Origin: Chryseobacterium gleum
Lineage (GTDB): Bacteria > Bacteroidota > Bacteroidia > Flavobacteriales > Flavobacteriaceae
Assembly (NCBI GenBank): GCA_945881885.1
Contig: CAMCVI010000009.1
Coordinates: 23,423-87,422, forward strand
Direction: 5' to 3'
Length of the DNA stretch: 64,000 nucleotides
In this document: piece by piece, positions 1-8,453 of the stretch
How positions within the stretch are numbered: position 1 is the stretch's first letter
How the letters are laid out: every line of letters begins with the position of its first letter
The notes under the pieces: model-generated
The model's database searches: none
What the model was told of the DNA's origin: nothing
Seen by the model: the letters and a program-made list of their open reading frames with translations, nothing else
Translations under genes and position numbers: made by a program

Positions 1-142
1 TAAAATTAATATCAAGTTCTATGATGTTGCCAACAACTTTGTCAGCATTTTTATCTTCTACCGACTTGATGTCATTTGACGGATCATTTAAAAGTGCCGA
101 AAGACCTCTTCCTAATACAGGTTTTTTTACTGCTTTTGTCAT
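1..142 (-). CDS. parB: ParB-family chromosome-partitioning protein, N-terminal part (cut by window edge)
   Basis: Only the first 47 codons are inside the window; the gene runs off the left edge. Reading the minus strand from the ATG at 142 gives MTKAVKKPVLGRGLSALLND, and GRGLSALL is the conserved N-terminal signature of chromosomal ParB/Spo0J proteins. ParB binds centromere-like parS sites and spreads as a CTP-dependent clamp. The ATG overlaps the parA stop codon by one base (TAATG), so the two genes are almost certainly translationally coupled. The DNA-binding and CTPase parts are outside the window and cannot be assessed. Confidence 0.9.
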   Translation of the reverse strand, partial: MTKAVKKPVLGRGLSALLNDPSNDIKSVEDKNADKVVGNIIELDINF

Positions 143-912
143 TATTTACTACTGTTTTTCTTGATAATTTCTTCTGCTAAATTTAAGTAATTCGCAGCAC
201 CTTTGCTTGTAGCATCATAGTTTATAATGCTTTCTCCAAAGCTTGGCGCTTCGCTTAGTTTAGTATTTCTTTGAATAATGGTAGAAAACACCATATTGTT
301 AAAATGCTTTTGAACTTCTTCAACAACCTGATTTGATAATCTCAAACGGGTATCATACATGGTTAAAAGTAATCCTTCAATATCTAAACTTGGATTGTGA
401 ATTTTTTGCACACTTTTTATAGTGTTTAATAATTTCCCTAATCCTTCTAATGCAAAATATTCACATTGAATTGGAATTACAACACTATCAGCAGCGGTTA
501 ATGCATTTAATGTTAATAAACCTAAAGAAGGGGCACAATCTATAATTACATAATCGTATTTTTCTTTAATTTCGTTTAATGCTTGTTTCAGCATGTATTC
601 TCTTTTTTCTTTGTCTACCAATTCAATTTCTATGGCAACTAAGTCAATATGTGCGGGTATAATCCAAACATTTGGAGCACTTGTAGGAATAACACCTTCT
701 TCTGCTGTATTGCTATGTTCTATTATTTGATAGGTGCCAATTTCTACATTTTCCACGTCAATTCCTAAGCCAGAACTTGCGTTAGCTTGAGGATCGGCAT
801 CTATTATTAGCACTTTTTTCTCTAAGGCCCCTAATGATGCAGCAAGATTAATTGAAGTGGTTGTTTTTCCTACTCCTCCTTTTTGATTGGCAATTGCAAT
901 GATTTTACCCAT
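142..912 (-). CDS. parA: ParA/Soj chromosome-partitioning ATPase
   Basis: 256-residue deviant-Walker ATPase that partners ParB in chromosome segregation. The Walker A motif KGGVGKTT is at residues 11–18 with the signature lysine K11. The Walker A' region VIIDCAPSLG lies near residue 122. Its length matches chromosomal Soj/ParA proteins rather than the longer plasmid ParA proteins with an N-terminal helix-turn-helix. It lies directly upstream of parB and overlaps its start by one base. I see no perfect TAnnTTTG box upstream. The assignment is secure; replicon identity (chromosome) is inferred from the housekeeping context. Confidence 0.95.
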   Translation of the reverse strand: MGKIIAIANQKGGVGKTTTSINLAASLGALEKKVLIIDADPQANASSGLGIDVENVEIGTYQIIEHSNTAEEGVIPTSAPNVWIIPAHIDLVAIEIELVDKEKREYMLKQALNEIKEKYDYVIIDCAPSLGLLTLNALTAADSVVIPIQCEYFALEGLGKLLNTIKSVQKIHNPSLDIEGLLLTMYDTRLRLSNQVVEEVQKHFNNMVFSTIIQRNTKLSEAPSFGESIINYDATSKGAANYLNLAEEIIKKNSSK

Positions 913-1008
913 TTTTTATTTTAAAATTTTAGAAGTGTAAAAATACAATTATTTATGGTATTACCAACCCAATTTTATTAACATTACGTTAAAGTCTTTA
1001 TTTAAGGT

Positions 1009-1016
1009 TATCTTTG
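1009..1016 (+). promoter_or_regulatory. TAnnTTTG element, possible upstream idi promoter or -33 donor
   Basis: TATCTTTG matches the Bacteroidetes -7 consensus perfectly. It lies 22 bp before a second perfect copy. Its TTTG could instead serve as the -33 element of that second copy, with a 21-bp spacer. Confidence 0.4.
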
Positions 1017-1037
1017 CTTTAAAAATTATTTTTTTTG

Positions 1038-1045
1038 TAAATTTG
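1038..1045 (+). promoter_or_regulatory. -7 promoter element of idi
   Basis: TAAATTTG is a perfect Bacteroidetes -7 box. It overlaps the TTG at 1043 that would give the longest idi frame. This argues for translation starting at the GTG at 1064, about 18 bases after the box. Confidence 0.55.
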
Positions 1046-1063
1046 ACAATTAAATTTTTAAGA

Positions 1064-1588
1064 GTGGTAGAAGAAAAAGTAATTTTAGTAGATACAAATG
1101 ACAATCCAATTGGATTGATGAATAAACTTGAAGCACACGAAAAAGCAGTATTGCATAGGGCGTTTTCTGTTTTTATTTTAAATGATAACAATGAGTTGAT
1201 GCTGCAACAGCGCGCACAGCATAAATACCATTCCCCTTTATTATGGACCAATACTTGCTGTAGTCACCAGCGAGAAAACGAAACTAATATTCAAGCTGGA
1301 ACCAGACGTCTTCGTGAAGAAATGGGTTTTGAAACTGAGTTGAAAGAAATGTTTCATTTTATCTATAAAGCTCCATTTGATAACGGATTAACGGAGCATG
1401 AATTGGATCATGTGATGATTGGTTATTATAATAAAATGCCGGATATTAACAAAGATGAAGTAGAAAGTTGGAAATGGATGAAGATTGAAGACGTTAAAAA
1501 TGACATGATTACAAACAAAGAACAATATACTATTTGGTTTAAAATAATATTTGAAGAATTTTATCATCATTTTGATGACAATAAATAA
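1064..1588 (+). CDS. idi: Isopentenyl-diphosphate delta-isomerase (type I, Nudix fold)
   Basis: 174-residue enzyme that interconverts isopentenyl and dimethylallyl diphosphate in isoprenoid synthesis. The Nudix-type core is clear: LHRAFSVFILN near residues 30–40, the catalytic cysteine in TNTCCSH (C65), the REEMGFE metal-binding part of the Nudix box near 84–90, and the catalytic glutamate in EHELDHV. I chose the GTG at 1064 (MVEEKVILVD). The TTG at 1043 gives seven extra residues but overlaps a perfect -7 promoter box, and family members usually begin just before EEKVILV. queD follows after 4 bases and then manA, suggesting one transcript. Confidence 0.93.
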   Translation: MVEEKVILVDTNDNPIGLMNKLEAHEKAVLHRAFSVFILNDNNELMLQQRAQHKYHSPLLWTNTCCSHQRENETNIQAGTRRLREEMGFETELKEMFHFIYKAPFDNGLTEHELDHVMIGYYNKMPDINKDEVESWKWMKIEDVKNDMITNKEQYTIWFKIIFEEFYHHFDDNK

Positions 1589-1592
1589 AAAA

Positions 1593-2003
1593 ATGAAAGT
1601 AACAGTAAGCAGAAAAGCGCATTTTAATGCCGCACACAGATTATTTCGAAAAGATTGGTCTATGGAAAAAAACAATGCCATTTTTGGCAAATGTAATAAT
1701 CCAAATTATCACGGACATAACTACGAATTGATTGTTAGTGTTACTGGTGAGATTGATCAAGAAACGGGTTTTGTTGTAGATGTGAAAATTTTATCAGATT
1801 TGATAAAAGAACATATAGAAAATGCGTTTGACCATAAAAACTTAAATTTAGATGTTCCCGAATTTGAAAAATTAAATCCAACAGCTGAAAATATTGCGGT
1901 TGTAATTTGGCAAAAATTAAGAACACACATTAATTTAAACCTAGATTTAGAGGTAGTTTTATATGAAACGCCTCGTAATTTTGTAACTTATAAAGGCGAA
2001 TAA
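1593..2003 (+). CDS. queD: 6-carboxytetrahydropterin synthase (QueD/PTPS family)
   Basis: 136-residue T-fold enzyme. QueD converts 7,8-dihydroneopterin triphosphate to 6-carboxytetrahydropterin in queuosine synthesis. Zinc ligands are visible as H15 (in HFNAAH), H40 and H42 (in HGHNY). The catalytic cysteine is C34, the Asp-His pair is D80–H81 (DHKNLN), and the substrate-binding segment ETPRNFVTY is near the C-terminus. The ATG at 1593 is chosen; earlier in-frame ATGs lie inside idi. A role in biopterin synthesis is possible because QueD and PTPS are hard to separate by sequence alone. The C-x-region fits QueD. Confidence 0.9.
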   Translation: MKVTVSRKAHFNAAHRLFRKDWSMEKNNAIFGKCNNPNYHGHNYELIVSVTGEIDQETGFVVDVKILSDLIKEHIENAFDHKNLNLDVPEFEKLNPTAENIAVVIWQKLRTHINLNLDLEVVLYETPRNFVTYKGE

Positions 2004-2963
2004 ATGTTGTTTTATCCACTAGTTTTTGAACCTATTTTTAAAGAGCGTATTTGGGGTGGAAACAAATTAAAAGAGTTTTTAAACAAATCTTTTGATGGCC
2101 AACAAATTGGAGAAAGTTGGGAATTGTCAACCGTCGCTAATGATATTAGTGTAGTAGCCAATGGCGCATTTAAAGGATTGAATTTAAATCAATTAATAGA
2201 TAAATATCCTGCAGAAATATTAGGTGTGAATTCCATTCAAAATTTCGGACATCATTTTCCTTTGCTTTTTAAGTTTTTAGATGCCAAAGAAGATTTGTCT
2301 ATTCAAGTTCATCCAAATGACAAATTGGCAAAAGAAAGACACAATTCTTTTGGCAAAACAGAAATGTGGTATGTAATGCAAGCCGACGAAAATGCAAGAT
2401 TGGTAGTTGGTTTTAAAGACAAAACAAATAAACAAGACTACCAAGAGCATATTAAAAATAAAACATTGGCAGCTATTTTAAATGAAACACCTGTTGAAAA
2501 AGGCGACGCTTTTTTCCTAGAAACAGGAACAGTACATGCTATTGGCGCTGGTGTTTTAATTGCAGAAATACAACAAACTAGCGACATTACGTATCGATTA
2601 TACGATTGGGATAGGGTAGATGCAAATGGAGTTGGTAGAGAATTACATACTGATTTAGCACTCGACGCAATAAATTTTGAAACTACAAACACTAAATTAC
2701 AATACGAAAACGGTTTAAACAAATCTGTTAATTTAGTTTCATGTCCTTTTTTTGAAACGCATATTTTAAATATTTCAGGAAACTATAATTGGAAAAAAAC
2801 CAAAGAATCATTCACGGTTTTTATGTGTACGGAAGGTAATTTTAGTATAAATATGTTCGATTTCCAAGCTTCGTTCAAAAAAGGTGACACCTTATTAATA
2901 CCTGCTACAATAGCTAGTTTTGAAATTATTGGAACAACTTCTCTATTGGAAATTACAATTTAA
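2004..2963 (+). CDS. manA: Mannose-6-phosphate isomerase, class I
   Basis: 319-residue zinc-dependent cupin enzyme interconverting fructose-6-phosphate and mannose-6-phosphate, feeding GDP-mannose and glycan synthesis. Metal-site motifs are QVHPND (101–106, ligand H103), KTEMWYV (E120) and VHAIG (H178). A conserved arginine lies in ITYRLYDWDR. The length matches the short bacterial class I form. The ATG begins on the base after the queD stop codon, so the two are probably translationally coupled. No other sugar-nucleotide gene is adjacent. Confidence 0.93.
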   Translation: MLFYPLVFEPIFKERIWGGNKLKEFLNKSFDGQQIGESWELSTVANDISVVANGAFKGLNLNQLIDKYPAEILGVNSIQNFGHHFPLLFKFLDAKEDLSIQVHPNDKLAKERHNSFGKTEMWYVMQADENARLVVGFKDKTNKQDYQEHIKNKTLAAILNETPVEKGDAFFLETGTVHAIGAGVLIAEIQQTSDITYRLYDWDRVDANGVGRELHTDLALDAINFETTNTKLQYENGLNKSVNLVSCPFFETHILNISGNYNWKKTKESFTVFMCTEGNFSINMFDFQASFKKGDTLLIPATIASFEIIGTTSLLEITI

Positions 2964-2988
2964 TTAGCAGTGTATTGATATATTGTTT

Positions 2989-2996
2989 ACTTTTGC
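2989..2996 (+). promoter_or_regulatory. -7 promoter element of the 89-residue protein gene
   Basis: TACTTTTG is a perfect TAnnTTTG box 25 bases before the ATG at 3021. I see no clear -33 TTTG at the usual spacing. Confidence 0.5.
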
Positions 2997-3020
2997 ATCA
3001 TAATTTTTAAAAATAAGAAA

Positions 3021-3290
3021 ATGGCAAGCGTTAAAAACTTGAAAAAGGAAATTAACTACGTTTTAGGAGATATCTTAAACATAGTATATATTTGGGAAAT
3101 GACCTCTACTGGAAAACCAACAGAATCATCTGAGGCATTAGTAGGAGATATTTACGATACATTTGATGCATTAATGGTTAAAGTAAACCAAAAAAATGTT
3201 GAAAATAAAAAAGCTCATTACAAATTAGTGAAAACTGAATTTGAAGTTGCTGCAAATCAATTTGTTGCAAAAGTGAACGAATTAAACTAA
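3021..3290 (+). CDS. Small conserved helical protein of unknown function
   Basis: 89-residue protein with no signal peptide or membrane segment. It is rich in lysine, glutamate, valine and asparagine and reads as two or three amphipathic helices (VKNLKKEINYVLGDILNIVY near the start, NKKAHYKLVKTEFEVAANQF near the end). I recognise it only as a type of short protein seen in flavobacterial genomes, not by function. A histone H1-like label has been used for similar lysine-rich proteins, but this one is not strongly basic. It has its own -7 box and lies just before tRNA-Thr. Confidence 0.75.
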   Translation: MASVKNLKKEINYVLGDILNIVYIWEMTSTGKPTESSEALVGDIYDTFDALMVKVNQKNVENKKAHYKLVKTEFEVAANQFVAKVNELN

Positions 3291-3319
3291 GAAAAAACTC
3301 AAAAAAAATATTTATTTTT

Positions 3320-3350
3320 TTTGCAATTTAAATTATCAAGACTATATTTG
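3320..3350 (+). promoter_or_regulatory. Full consensus promoter of tRNA-Thr
   Basis: TTTG at 3320–3323, a 19-bp spacer and TATATTTG at 3343–3350. This matches the Bacteroidetes -33/-7 promoter exactly and is the best complete promoter in the window. It lies 16 bases before the mature tRNA. Confidence 0.75.
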
Positions 3351-3366
3351 CACTGCAAAATGAGTC

Positions 3367-3440
3367 GCCGGTGTAGCTCAGCTGGCTAGAGCAGCTGATT
3401 TGTAATCAGCAGGTCGTGGGTTCGAGTCCCTCCACTGGCT
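3367..3440 (+). tRNA. tRNA-Thr (anticodon TGT)
   Basis: 74-nt cloverleaf. The acceptor strands GCCGGTG (3367–3373) and CACTGGC (3433–3439) pair with one G-T wobble. The D stem is GCTC/GAGC. The anticodon stem is GCTGA/TCAGC with loop TTTGTAA, so the anticodon TGT is at 3401–3403. The T arm is GTGGG TTCGAGT CCCTC. No CCA is encoded after the discriminator T3440, so CCA would be added after transcription. Confidence 0.96.
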
Positions 3441-3450
3441 CAAAAAAAAA

Positions 3451-3475
3451 GGCAATCGAAAGATTGCCTTTTTTT
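3451..3475. terminator. Bidirectional intrinsic terminator
   Basis: Perfect 7-bp stem GGCAATC/GATTGCC with a GAAA tetraloop, flanked by an A tract on the left and a T tract on the right. It can end transcription of tRNA-Thr and of the convergent PUR gene, whose stop is at 3477. Confidence 0.85.
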
Positions 3476-3476
3476 A

Positions 3477-3863
3477 TTAAATATCGTCAAAATCTATATC
3501 TGTATAACTGTTTGAAGAAGTTTTAGTTGTTGTTTCAGAACTTGAATGTTCAGATCCATCTGATTCTTTTTTAAAATCTTTTTGGTGTCTTTCTGAAATA
3601 ACTTCTTCTCCTTTATGATTAACTACATACTCAGTCATTTCACTTAAAATTTCATTAAAAGAAGAAAAATCTTCTTTATACAAATAAATTTTATGCTTTT
3701 TAAAATGATACGAGCCATCTTCTTCAGTAAATTTTTTACTTTCAGTAATGGTAATGTAATAATCGTCTGCTTTTGTAGCCCTAACATCAAAGAAGTAGGT
3801 TCTTCTTCCTGCTCTTAATACCTTAGAAAAAATATCTTTTTCTACTAATTCTTTGTCATACAT
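3477..3863 (-). CDS. PUR-alpha-like DNA/RNA-binding protein (DUF3276)
   Basis: 128-residue cytoplasmic protein. Residues 10–90 match the bacterial PUR domain (DUF3276): KVLRAGRRTYFFDVRATK followed by DYYITITESKK and KIYLYKEDFSSF, the short beta-strand and helix pattern of single-repeat PUR proteins, which bind single-stranded nucleic acids. The last 35 residues are a Ser/Thr/Asp-rich disordered tail ending DIDFDDI. It is convergent with tRNA-Thr and shares its terminator. The regulatory role is unknown; the family call is strong. Confidence 0.88.
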   Translation of the reverse strand: MYDKELVEKDIFSKVLRAGRRTYFFDVRATKADDYYITITESKKFTEEDGSYHFKKHKIYLYKEDFSSFNEILSEMTEYVVNHKGEEVISERHQKDFKKESDGSEHSSSETTTKTSSNSYTDIDFDDI

Positions 3864-3933
3864 AATCCTTCGTTCAATTATTAGTTGTTTTAGTGTTTCA
3901 AAAATCTAAAAAAAAACAATAAAAAACAATTTT

Positions 3934-5697
3934 TTAAGCATTTTCTTTTTCAGAAAGTTGTTTTATGTATAAATCTTTATAAAATCCTTCTTTATTTACT
4001 AGTTCTTTGTGTGTGCCTTCCTGAACAATTCTTCCTTCATCTAAAATTATAATTTTATCTGCATTTTTTGCAGCAGAAGCTCTATGCGTAACAATAATAG
4101 TAGTTTTGTGTTTGAAAATAGTTTTAAAATTTGTTATAATTTTTTCTTCAGTTTCTGTATCAACTGCGCTTAAGCAATCGTCTAAAATTAATATTGGTGC
4201 TTCCTTAATAATAGCTCGGGCAATAGATACGCGTTGTTTTTGACCACCTGATAATGTAATGCCTCTCTCGCCTAAAACGGTTTCATATTTATTAGTAAAT
4301 AACTGAATCGTATCATCTACAACTGCCATTTTTGCCGCAATAATAATTTCTTCATCAGTAGCGTCTTCTTTACCAAATTTTATATTATTTTTTATTGAAT
4401 CTGAAAACAAGAAAGGATCTTGAGTTACAATGCTCATATTTTTTCTTAAGTGATAAATATCATAATCTACCAAATCTTTATCATCAATTTTAATTTTAGA
4501 ATTTCCAGACACATCATGAATTCTAGTCAACAAAGATAAAATTGTTGACTTTCCAGATCCTGTTTTTCCTAATATGGCAATAGTTTCACCTTTATTTATA
4601 GTGAAATTCACATCTGTTAGTGCTTTAATATTCGTGTCATCATAAGTATAACTTACATTTTCAAAAGAAATTTTTCCATTAATCGATGTGGTTATTTTTC
4701 CTGTATTCTGAATTTCAGGTTGTTCTGTTAAAAATTCATTAATCCTTTTTTGTGAAGCTTCCGCTTCTTGCACCAAAGAAGAAACCCATCCAATAGAAGC
4801 TACTGGCCATACTAGCATTCCAATGTATAATAAAAACTTTGCAATCTCGCCCAGGTCTTTTATTTCGCCATTTACATACATATCGCCACCAACAAAAATT
4901 ACAATTAAATAGCTTAAGCCAATTAATAATATCATTAAAGGTCCAAATAATGCGTTTGTTTTTACAAGTGCTAAGTTTTTTTCTTTACTAATTTTAGATA
5001 ATATATTGAATTCATTATTTCTATCTTTCTCTAAGGCATAAGCTTTTATCACTCTAATACCTGAAAAAAATTCTTGAGTAAACGAAGATAATGTTGATAA
5101 ATTTTCCTGATATTCCGTACTTTTTTTATTAATACGTTTGCTCAAAATAAAAATACTATACGACAAAACAGGAAGCGGGAGCAGGCAATAAATGGTAAGT
5201 TTTACGTTGATAGCCGACATGCTAACAATGATTGCGGCAAATCGTATAATTGTATTAATGGTGTACATAACCGCCGGACCAACATACATTCTTACTTTTC
5301 CAACATCTTCACTAATGCGATTCATTAAATCACCAGTTCTGTTTTTTTTGTAAAAATTTTGAGAAAGATTTTGGTAATGATTGAATATTTCATTTTTAAG
5401 ATCAAACTCAACAAAACGTGACATAACAATCAAGGTTTGACGCATTAAAAATGTCATAAAACCCGCAATTAAAGTACAAAATATAATTATGGTTATGTTT
5501 TCAAATAAATCTTTTTTTAGTAAAGACGTATTTTTGTTTTCAGATTTTAGGTATAATTCTATTAATGATATTGATTTTCCAACTAATTCTGGCGTAAACA
5601 AAGCAAATATTTGTGCCACAATTGTGATAACTATTCCAAATAAAAAGCGGTATTTGTATTTTATGAAATATTTGTTTAAATATCGTAATTCTTTCAT
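3934..5697 (-). CDS. ABC transporter, fused permease and ATPase (exporter type)
   Basis: 587-residue half-transporter. The N-terminal ~320 residues hold six predicted membrane helices, the first near residues 17–35. The ATPase half has Walker A GKTGSGKST (about 376–384), signature LSGGQKQR, Walker B ILILDDCLSAVD and H-loop THR. The organisation is that of MsbA/MdlB-type exporters that work as dimers. The second subunit is not adjacent, so it is probably a homodimer or has a distant partner. Substrate cannot be assigned. It stands alone, with no obvious -7 box upstream. Confidence 0.92.
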   Translation of the reverse strand: MKELRYLNKYFIKYKYRFLFGIVITIVAQIFALFTPELVGKSISLIELYLKSENKNTSLLKKDLFENITIIIFCTLIAGFMTFLMRQTLIVMSRFVEFDLKNEIFNHYQNLSQNFYKKNRTGDLMNRISEDVGKVRMYVGPAVMYTINTIIRFAAIIVSMSAINVKLTIYCLLPLPVLSYSIFILSKRINKKSTEYQENLSTLSSFTQEFFSGIRVIKAYALEKDRNNEFNILSKISKEKNLALVKTNALFGPLMILLIGLSYLIVIFVGGDMYVNGEIKDLGEIAKFLLYIGMLVWPVASIGWVSSLVQEAEASQKRINEFLTEQPEIQNTGKITTSINGKISFENVSYTYDDTNIKALTDVNFTINKGETIAILGKTGSGKSTILSLLTRIHDVSGNSKIKIDDKDLVDYDIYHLRKNMSIVTQDPFLFSDSIKNNIKFGKEDATDEEIIIAAKMAVVDDTIQLFTNKYETVLGERGITLSGGQKQRVSIARAIIKEAPILILDDCLSAVDTETEEKIITNFKTIFKHKTTIIVTHRASAAKNADKIIILDEGRIVQEGTHKELVNKEGFYKDLYIKQLSEKENA

Positions 5698-5831
5698 TTA
5701 AAGTAAAGTAAGTAAAAGTAAATATGGTTTTGTTAAATAATTTATAGTTTTCCGTTCTTAATTATCATTATGAATAATTATTGTATTCGTAAAAATAAAA
5801 TAAAAAATAAGAAAAATATCTATTTTATATA

Positions 5832-5839
5832 TATTTTTG
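5832..5839 (+). promoter_or_regulatory. -7 promoter element of leucine dehydrogenase gene
   Basis: TATTTTTG is a perfect TAnnTTTG box 33 bases before the ATG at 5873. Confidence 0.5.
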
Positions 5840-5872
5840 CGACTTATTATTGATAAATAATCAAATTTACTC

Positions 5873-6979
5873 ATGACTACTGATATTATAAATTCTAATG
5901 AACTACATAAAGTAGATCCTGTTTTTGGTCAAATTTCTTTTGACGGACACGAACAAGTTGTTTTTTGTAACGACAAAGATACAGGATTAAAAGCAATAAT
6001 CGGAATACATAATACAGTTCTTGGTCCGGCACTTGGTGGCACAAGAATGTGGCAATATACCAACGAATGGGAAGCATTAAATGATGTTTTACGATTGTCT
6101 CGAGGTATGTCTTTTAAATCTTCCATTTCTGGATTGAATTTAGGTGGTGGAAAAGCGGTTATTATCGGCGATGCTAAAACAGAAAAAACTCCTGAATTAA
6201 TGAGGAAATTTGGAGAATTTGTAAACTCTTTATCAGGAAAATATATTACAGCTGAAGACGTGGGAATGGAAACCAAAGACATGGATACAGTTAGAGAAGT
6301 AACGCCATATGTTACTGGAATTTCAGAAAGCAAAGGTGGTTCTGGAAATCCATCTCCAATTACCGCTTATGGTGTATTTGTGGGAATGAAAGCTGCTGCA
6401 AAGCACAAATTTGGCACAGAGTCATTAGCTGGAAAAAAAGTTTTAGTGCAAGGTATTGGACATGTTGGCGAAGTATTGGTGCAACATTTAACGAACGAAG
6501 GGGCAATTGTGACCATTTCGGATATTAATGAAAGCAGATTACATGAAGTAGGTTCTAAATATGGAGCTAAAATTTTTAGTGGAAACGATATGTACAGTTT
6601 AGATGTAGATATTTATGCGCCATGTGCTTTAGGCGCAACTATTAACGATGAAACGATTAGTAAAATTCAAGCAAAAGTAATTGCTGGTGCAGCTAATAAT
6701 CAACTAGCAAATGAAGTAATTCATGGTAAATTATTAAAAGAAAAAGGAATATTATACGCGCCAGATTTTTTAATTAATGCTGGTGGGGTAATTAATGTAT
6801 ATTCAGAGTTGGCCAATTTAACAAATGCTCAAGTTATGGAAAAAACAGAAAATATTTACAATACTGCAATGGACATCTTTAGGTTGTCGGATGATCAAAA
6901 TATTACCACACATCAAGCGGCATTAAATATTGCTCAAAAAAGAATTGATGACAGAAAAAAAGAATTACAAAACAAATAA
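5873..6979 (+). CDS. ldh: Leucine dehydrogenase (Glu/Leu/Phe/Val dehydrogenase family)
   Basis: 368-residue NAD-dependent amino-acid dehydrogenase that deaminates branched-chain amino acids to their 2-oxo acids. The dimerisation domain has TVLGPALGGTRMW, the catalytic lysine lies in GGGKAVI (K94), and the Rossmann motif GIGHVGE is near 194–200. Its length matches leucine/valine dehydrogenases (about 365 residues) rather than glutamate dehydrogenases. It has its own -7 box and a terminator hairpin downstream at 7008. A second, longer family member is at 11314. The exact amino-acid preference is inferred from family resemblance. Confidence 0.88.
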   Translation: MTTDIINSNELHKVDPVFGQISFDGHEQVVFCNDKDTGLKAIIGIHNTVLGPALGGTRMWQYTNEWEALNDVLRLSRGMSFKSSISGLNLGGGKAVIIGDAKTEKTPELMRKFGEFVNSLSGKYITAEDVGMETKDMDTVREVTPYVTGISESKGGSGNPSPITAYGVFVGMKAAAKHKFGTESLAGKKVLVQGIGHVGEVLVQHLTNEGAIVTISDINESRLHEVGSKYGAKIFSGNDMYSLDVDIYAPCALGATINDETISKIQAKVIAGAANNQLANEVIHGKLLKEKGILYAPDFLINAGGVINVYSELANLTNAQVMEKTENIYNTAMDIFRLSDDQNITTHQAALNIAQKRIDDRKKELQNK

Positions 6980-6999
6980 TTCTTTAAAATAAAATATTG

Positions 7000-7007
7000 T
7001 AAATTTG
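7000..7007 (+). promoter_or_regulatory. -7-like element directly before a hairpin, possible nusB promoter
   Basis: TAAATTTG matches the -7 consensus perfectly and is followed at once by the 7008–7037 hairpin. If used, the nusB leader would contain this hairpin. Confidence 0.4.
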
Positions 7008-7047
7008 TCCCGAAATAAAAAAGTAATTATTTCGGGATAATTTTTTT
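7008..7047 (+). terminator. Intrinsic terminator after leucine dehydrogenase gene
   Basis: Perfect 10-bp stem TCCCGAAATA/TATTTCGGGA (7008–7017 and 7028–7037) followed by TAA and seven T residues. Confidence 0.75.
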
Positions 7048-7060
7048 AAAGTTCTTAGCC

Positions 7061-8002
7061 ATGCTTAACAGAAGACATTTTAGAGTAAAAGTGATGCAAA
7101 CCATCTATGCCATGCATAGACACGAATCGGATTCATTAGACAAAGAAGAAAAATTTTTATTGCATAGTATTGAAAGTTCTCAAGATTTATATTTGGTAAT
7201 GTTATCCATTTTCACTGAATTACAACTCAAAGAAAAAGCGTATTTAGCACTAGCTTCTAAAAAACATTTGGCTACAAAAGAAGAGCAAAATCCTAATTTT
7301 AAGTTTGTAAATAATAGTTTCTTTAAAATTTTAAGTAATCATTCTGCTTTTTTTGATAAATTAGAAGAAAGAAAAATTGACAATTGGAAACGCAATGACG
7401 ATTGTATTATTTTTCTTTTAGAAGCCATAAAATCTTCAGATTTATACAAGCGATACATGGCCGTTGAAACAGCAGATTTTAAAAAAGATATTTTCTTTAT
7501 ATTCGATGTTTTTAATGAAATTATTGCCCCAAACGAAAAACTTTACGATTATTTAGAAGATTGTAAAATTACTTGGGTAGATGATATTCCAGTGATAAAT
7601 ACGTTGCTTTCTAAACAAATAAAGTCTATTAAAAGTCTTGACGACATATTAGAGTTACCGATTGTTTTTAAAGATTTAGACGATAAAGAATTTGTGACAA
7701 ATTTATTCAGGAAAACAGTTTTAAATGAATTGGAATTTGCCGCAACATTTGAAAACAAAACGCCAAATTGGGACAAAGAGCGTATTGCAGAATTAGATAC
7801 CATTATTCTTAAAATGGCCATTTGTGAATTACTTAAATTTCCATCAATTCCTATAAAAGTTACCTTAAATGAATATTTAGAAATTGCGAAAGAATATTCT
7901 ACACCAAAAAGTAGTATATTTATTAACGGAATTTTAGATAATTTAGTAAAAGATTTTCAATCCGAAAATAAAATTAAAAAAGCGGGTAGAGGCTTATTAT
8001 AA
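7061..8002 (+). CDS. nusB: Transcription antitermination factor NusB, long Bacteroidetes form
   Basis: 313 residues, about twice the length of E. coli NusB. It starts with the NusB-type RRHFRVKVMQTIYAMHRHE, which binds boxA RNA. A long helical insertion follows, and the classic second half resumes near residue 200 (ELEFAATFENKTPNWDKERI, then IILKMAICELLKFPSIPIKV). NusB acts with NusE in rRNA antitermination. The gene is followed within 10 bases by a DUF1573 lipoprotein gene and then yajC, a conserved Bacteroidetes order. The insertion is usual for the phylum. Confidence 0.92.
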   Translation: MLNRRHFRVKVMQTIYAMHRHESDSLDKEEKFLLHSIESSQDLYLVMLSIFTELQLKEKAYLALASKKHLATKEEQNPNFKFVNNSFFKILSNHSAFFDKLEERKIDNWKRNDDCIIFLLEAIKSSDLYKRYMAVETADFKKDIFFIFDVFNEIIAPNEKLYDYLEDCKITWVDDIPVINTLLSKQIKSIKSLDDILELPIVFKDLDDKEFVTNLFRKTVLNELEFAATFENKTPNWDKERIAELDTIILKMAICELLKFPSIPIKVTLNEYLEIAKEYSTPKSSIFINGILDNLVKDFQSENKIKKAGRGLL

Positions 8003-8012
8003 ATAAATAAAA

Positions 8013-8447
8013 ATGAAAAAAACGATTAGAATTTTTTTAGCAGCAGCATTGCTAATTACTTGGTCTTGTAAAAAAGAGGGGTCAGCCGAAGAAAATTTAA
8101 GACTTAATTTACAAAAGAATGCTGACGCACCTAAAACGAAAGTATCATTTGATAAAATGGTTCATGATTTTGGTGAAATTAAACAAGGCGAAGTGGTGTC
8201 TACCATATTTACCATTAAAAATGTTGGCGATAAAGATTTATATGTTTTGGAAGCGCATGGATCTTGTGGTTGTACCGTTCCTGAAGTTACAAAGGAACCT
8301 ATTTCACCAGGAAAAACAGCACCAATTTATGTAAAATTTGATTCAAACGGAAAATCTGGTGAAGTAACAAAATCAATTATAATTACTTGCAACACGGCAA
8401 GAATTGTTGAAAATATTAGTATAAAAGCAAGTATTAAATCTAAATAA
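8013..8447 (+). CDS. DUF1573 domain lipoprotein
   Basis: 144 residues. It has a lipoprotein signal peptide (basic start KKTIRI, hydrophobic core, lipidated C20 in TWSCKKEG). After a short linker comes one DUF1573 domain, an Ig/ASH-like beta sandwich: HDFGEIKQGEVVSTIFTIKN, then the hallmark GSCGCTVPE, then SPGKTAPIYVKFD. These domains are common in exported Bacteroidetes proteins; no enzymatic role is known. It sits between nusB and yajC with gaps of 10 and 6 bases, so it is part of that operon. Confidence 0.88.
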   Translation: MKKTIRIFLAAALLITWSCKKEGSAEENLRLNLQKNADAPKTKVSFDKMVHDFGEIKQGEVVSTIFTIKNVGDKDLYVLEAHGSCGCTVPEVTKEPISPGKTAPIYVKFDSNGKSGEVTKSIIITCNTARIVENISIKASIKSK

Positions 8448-8453
8448 ATCGAT

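Noticed and set aside
1043..1063. TTG start for idi seven codons upstream
   Set aside because: The TTG is part of a perfect TAnnTTTG promoter box, and the GTG at 1064 gives the family-typical N-terminus.
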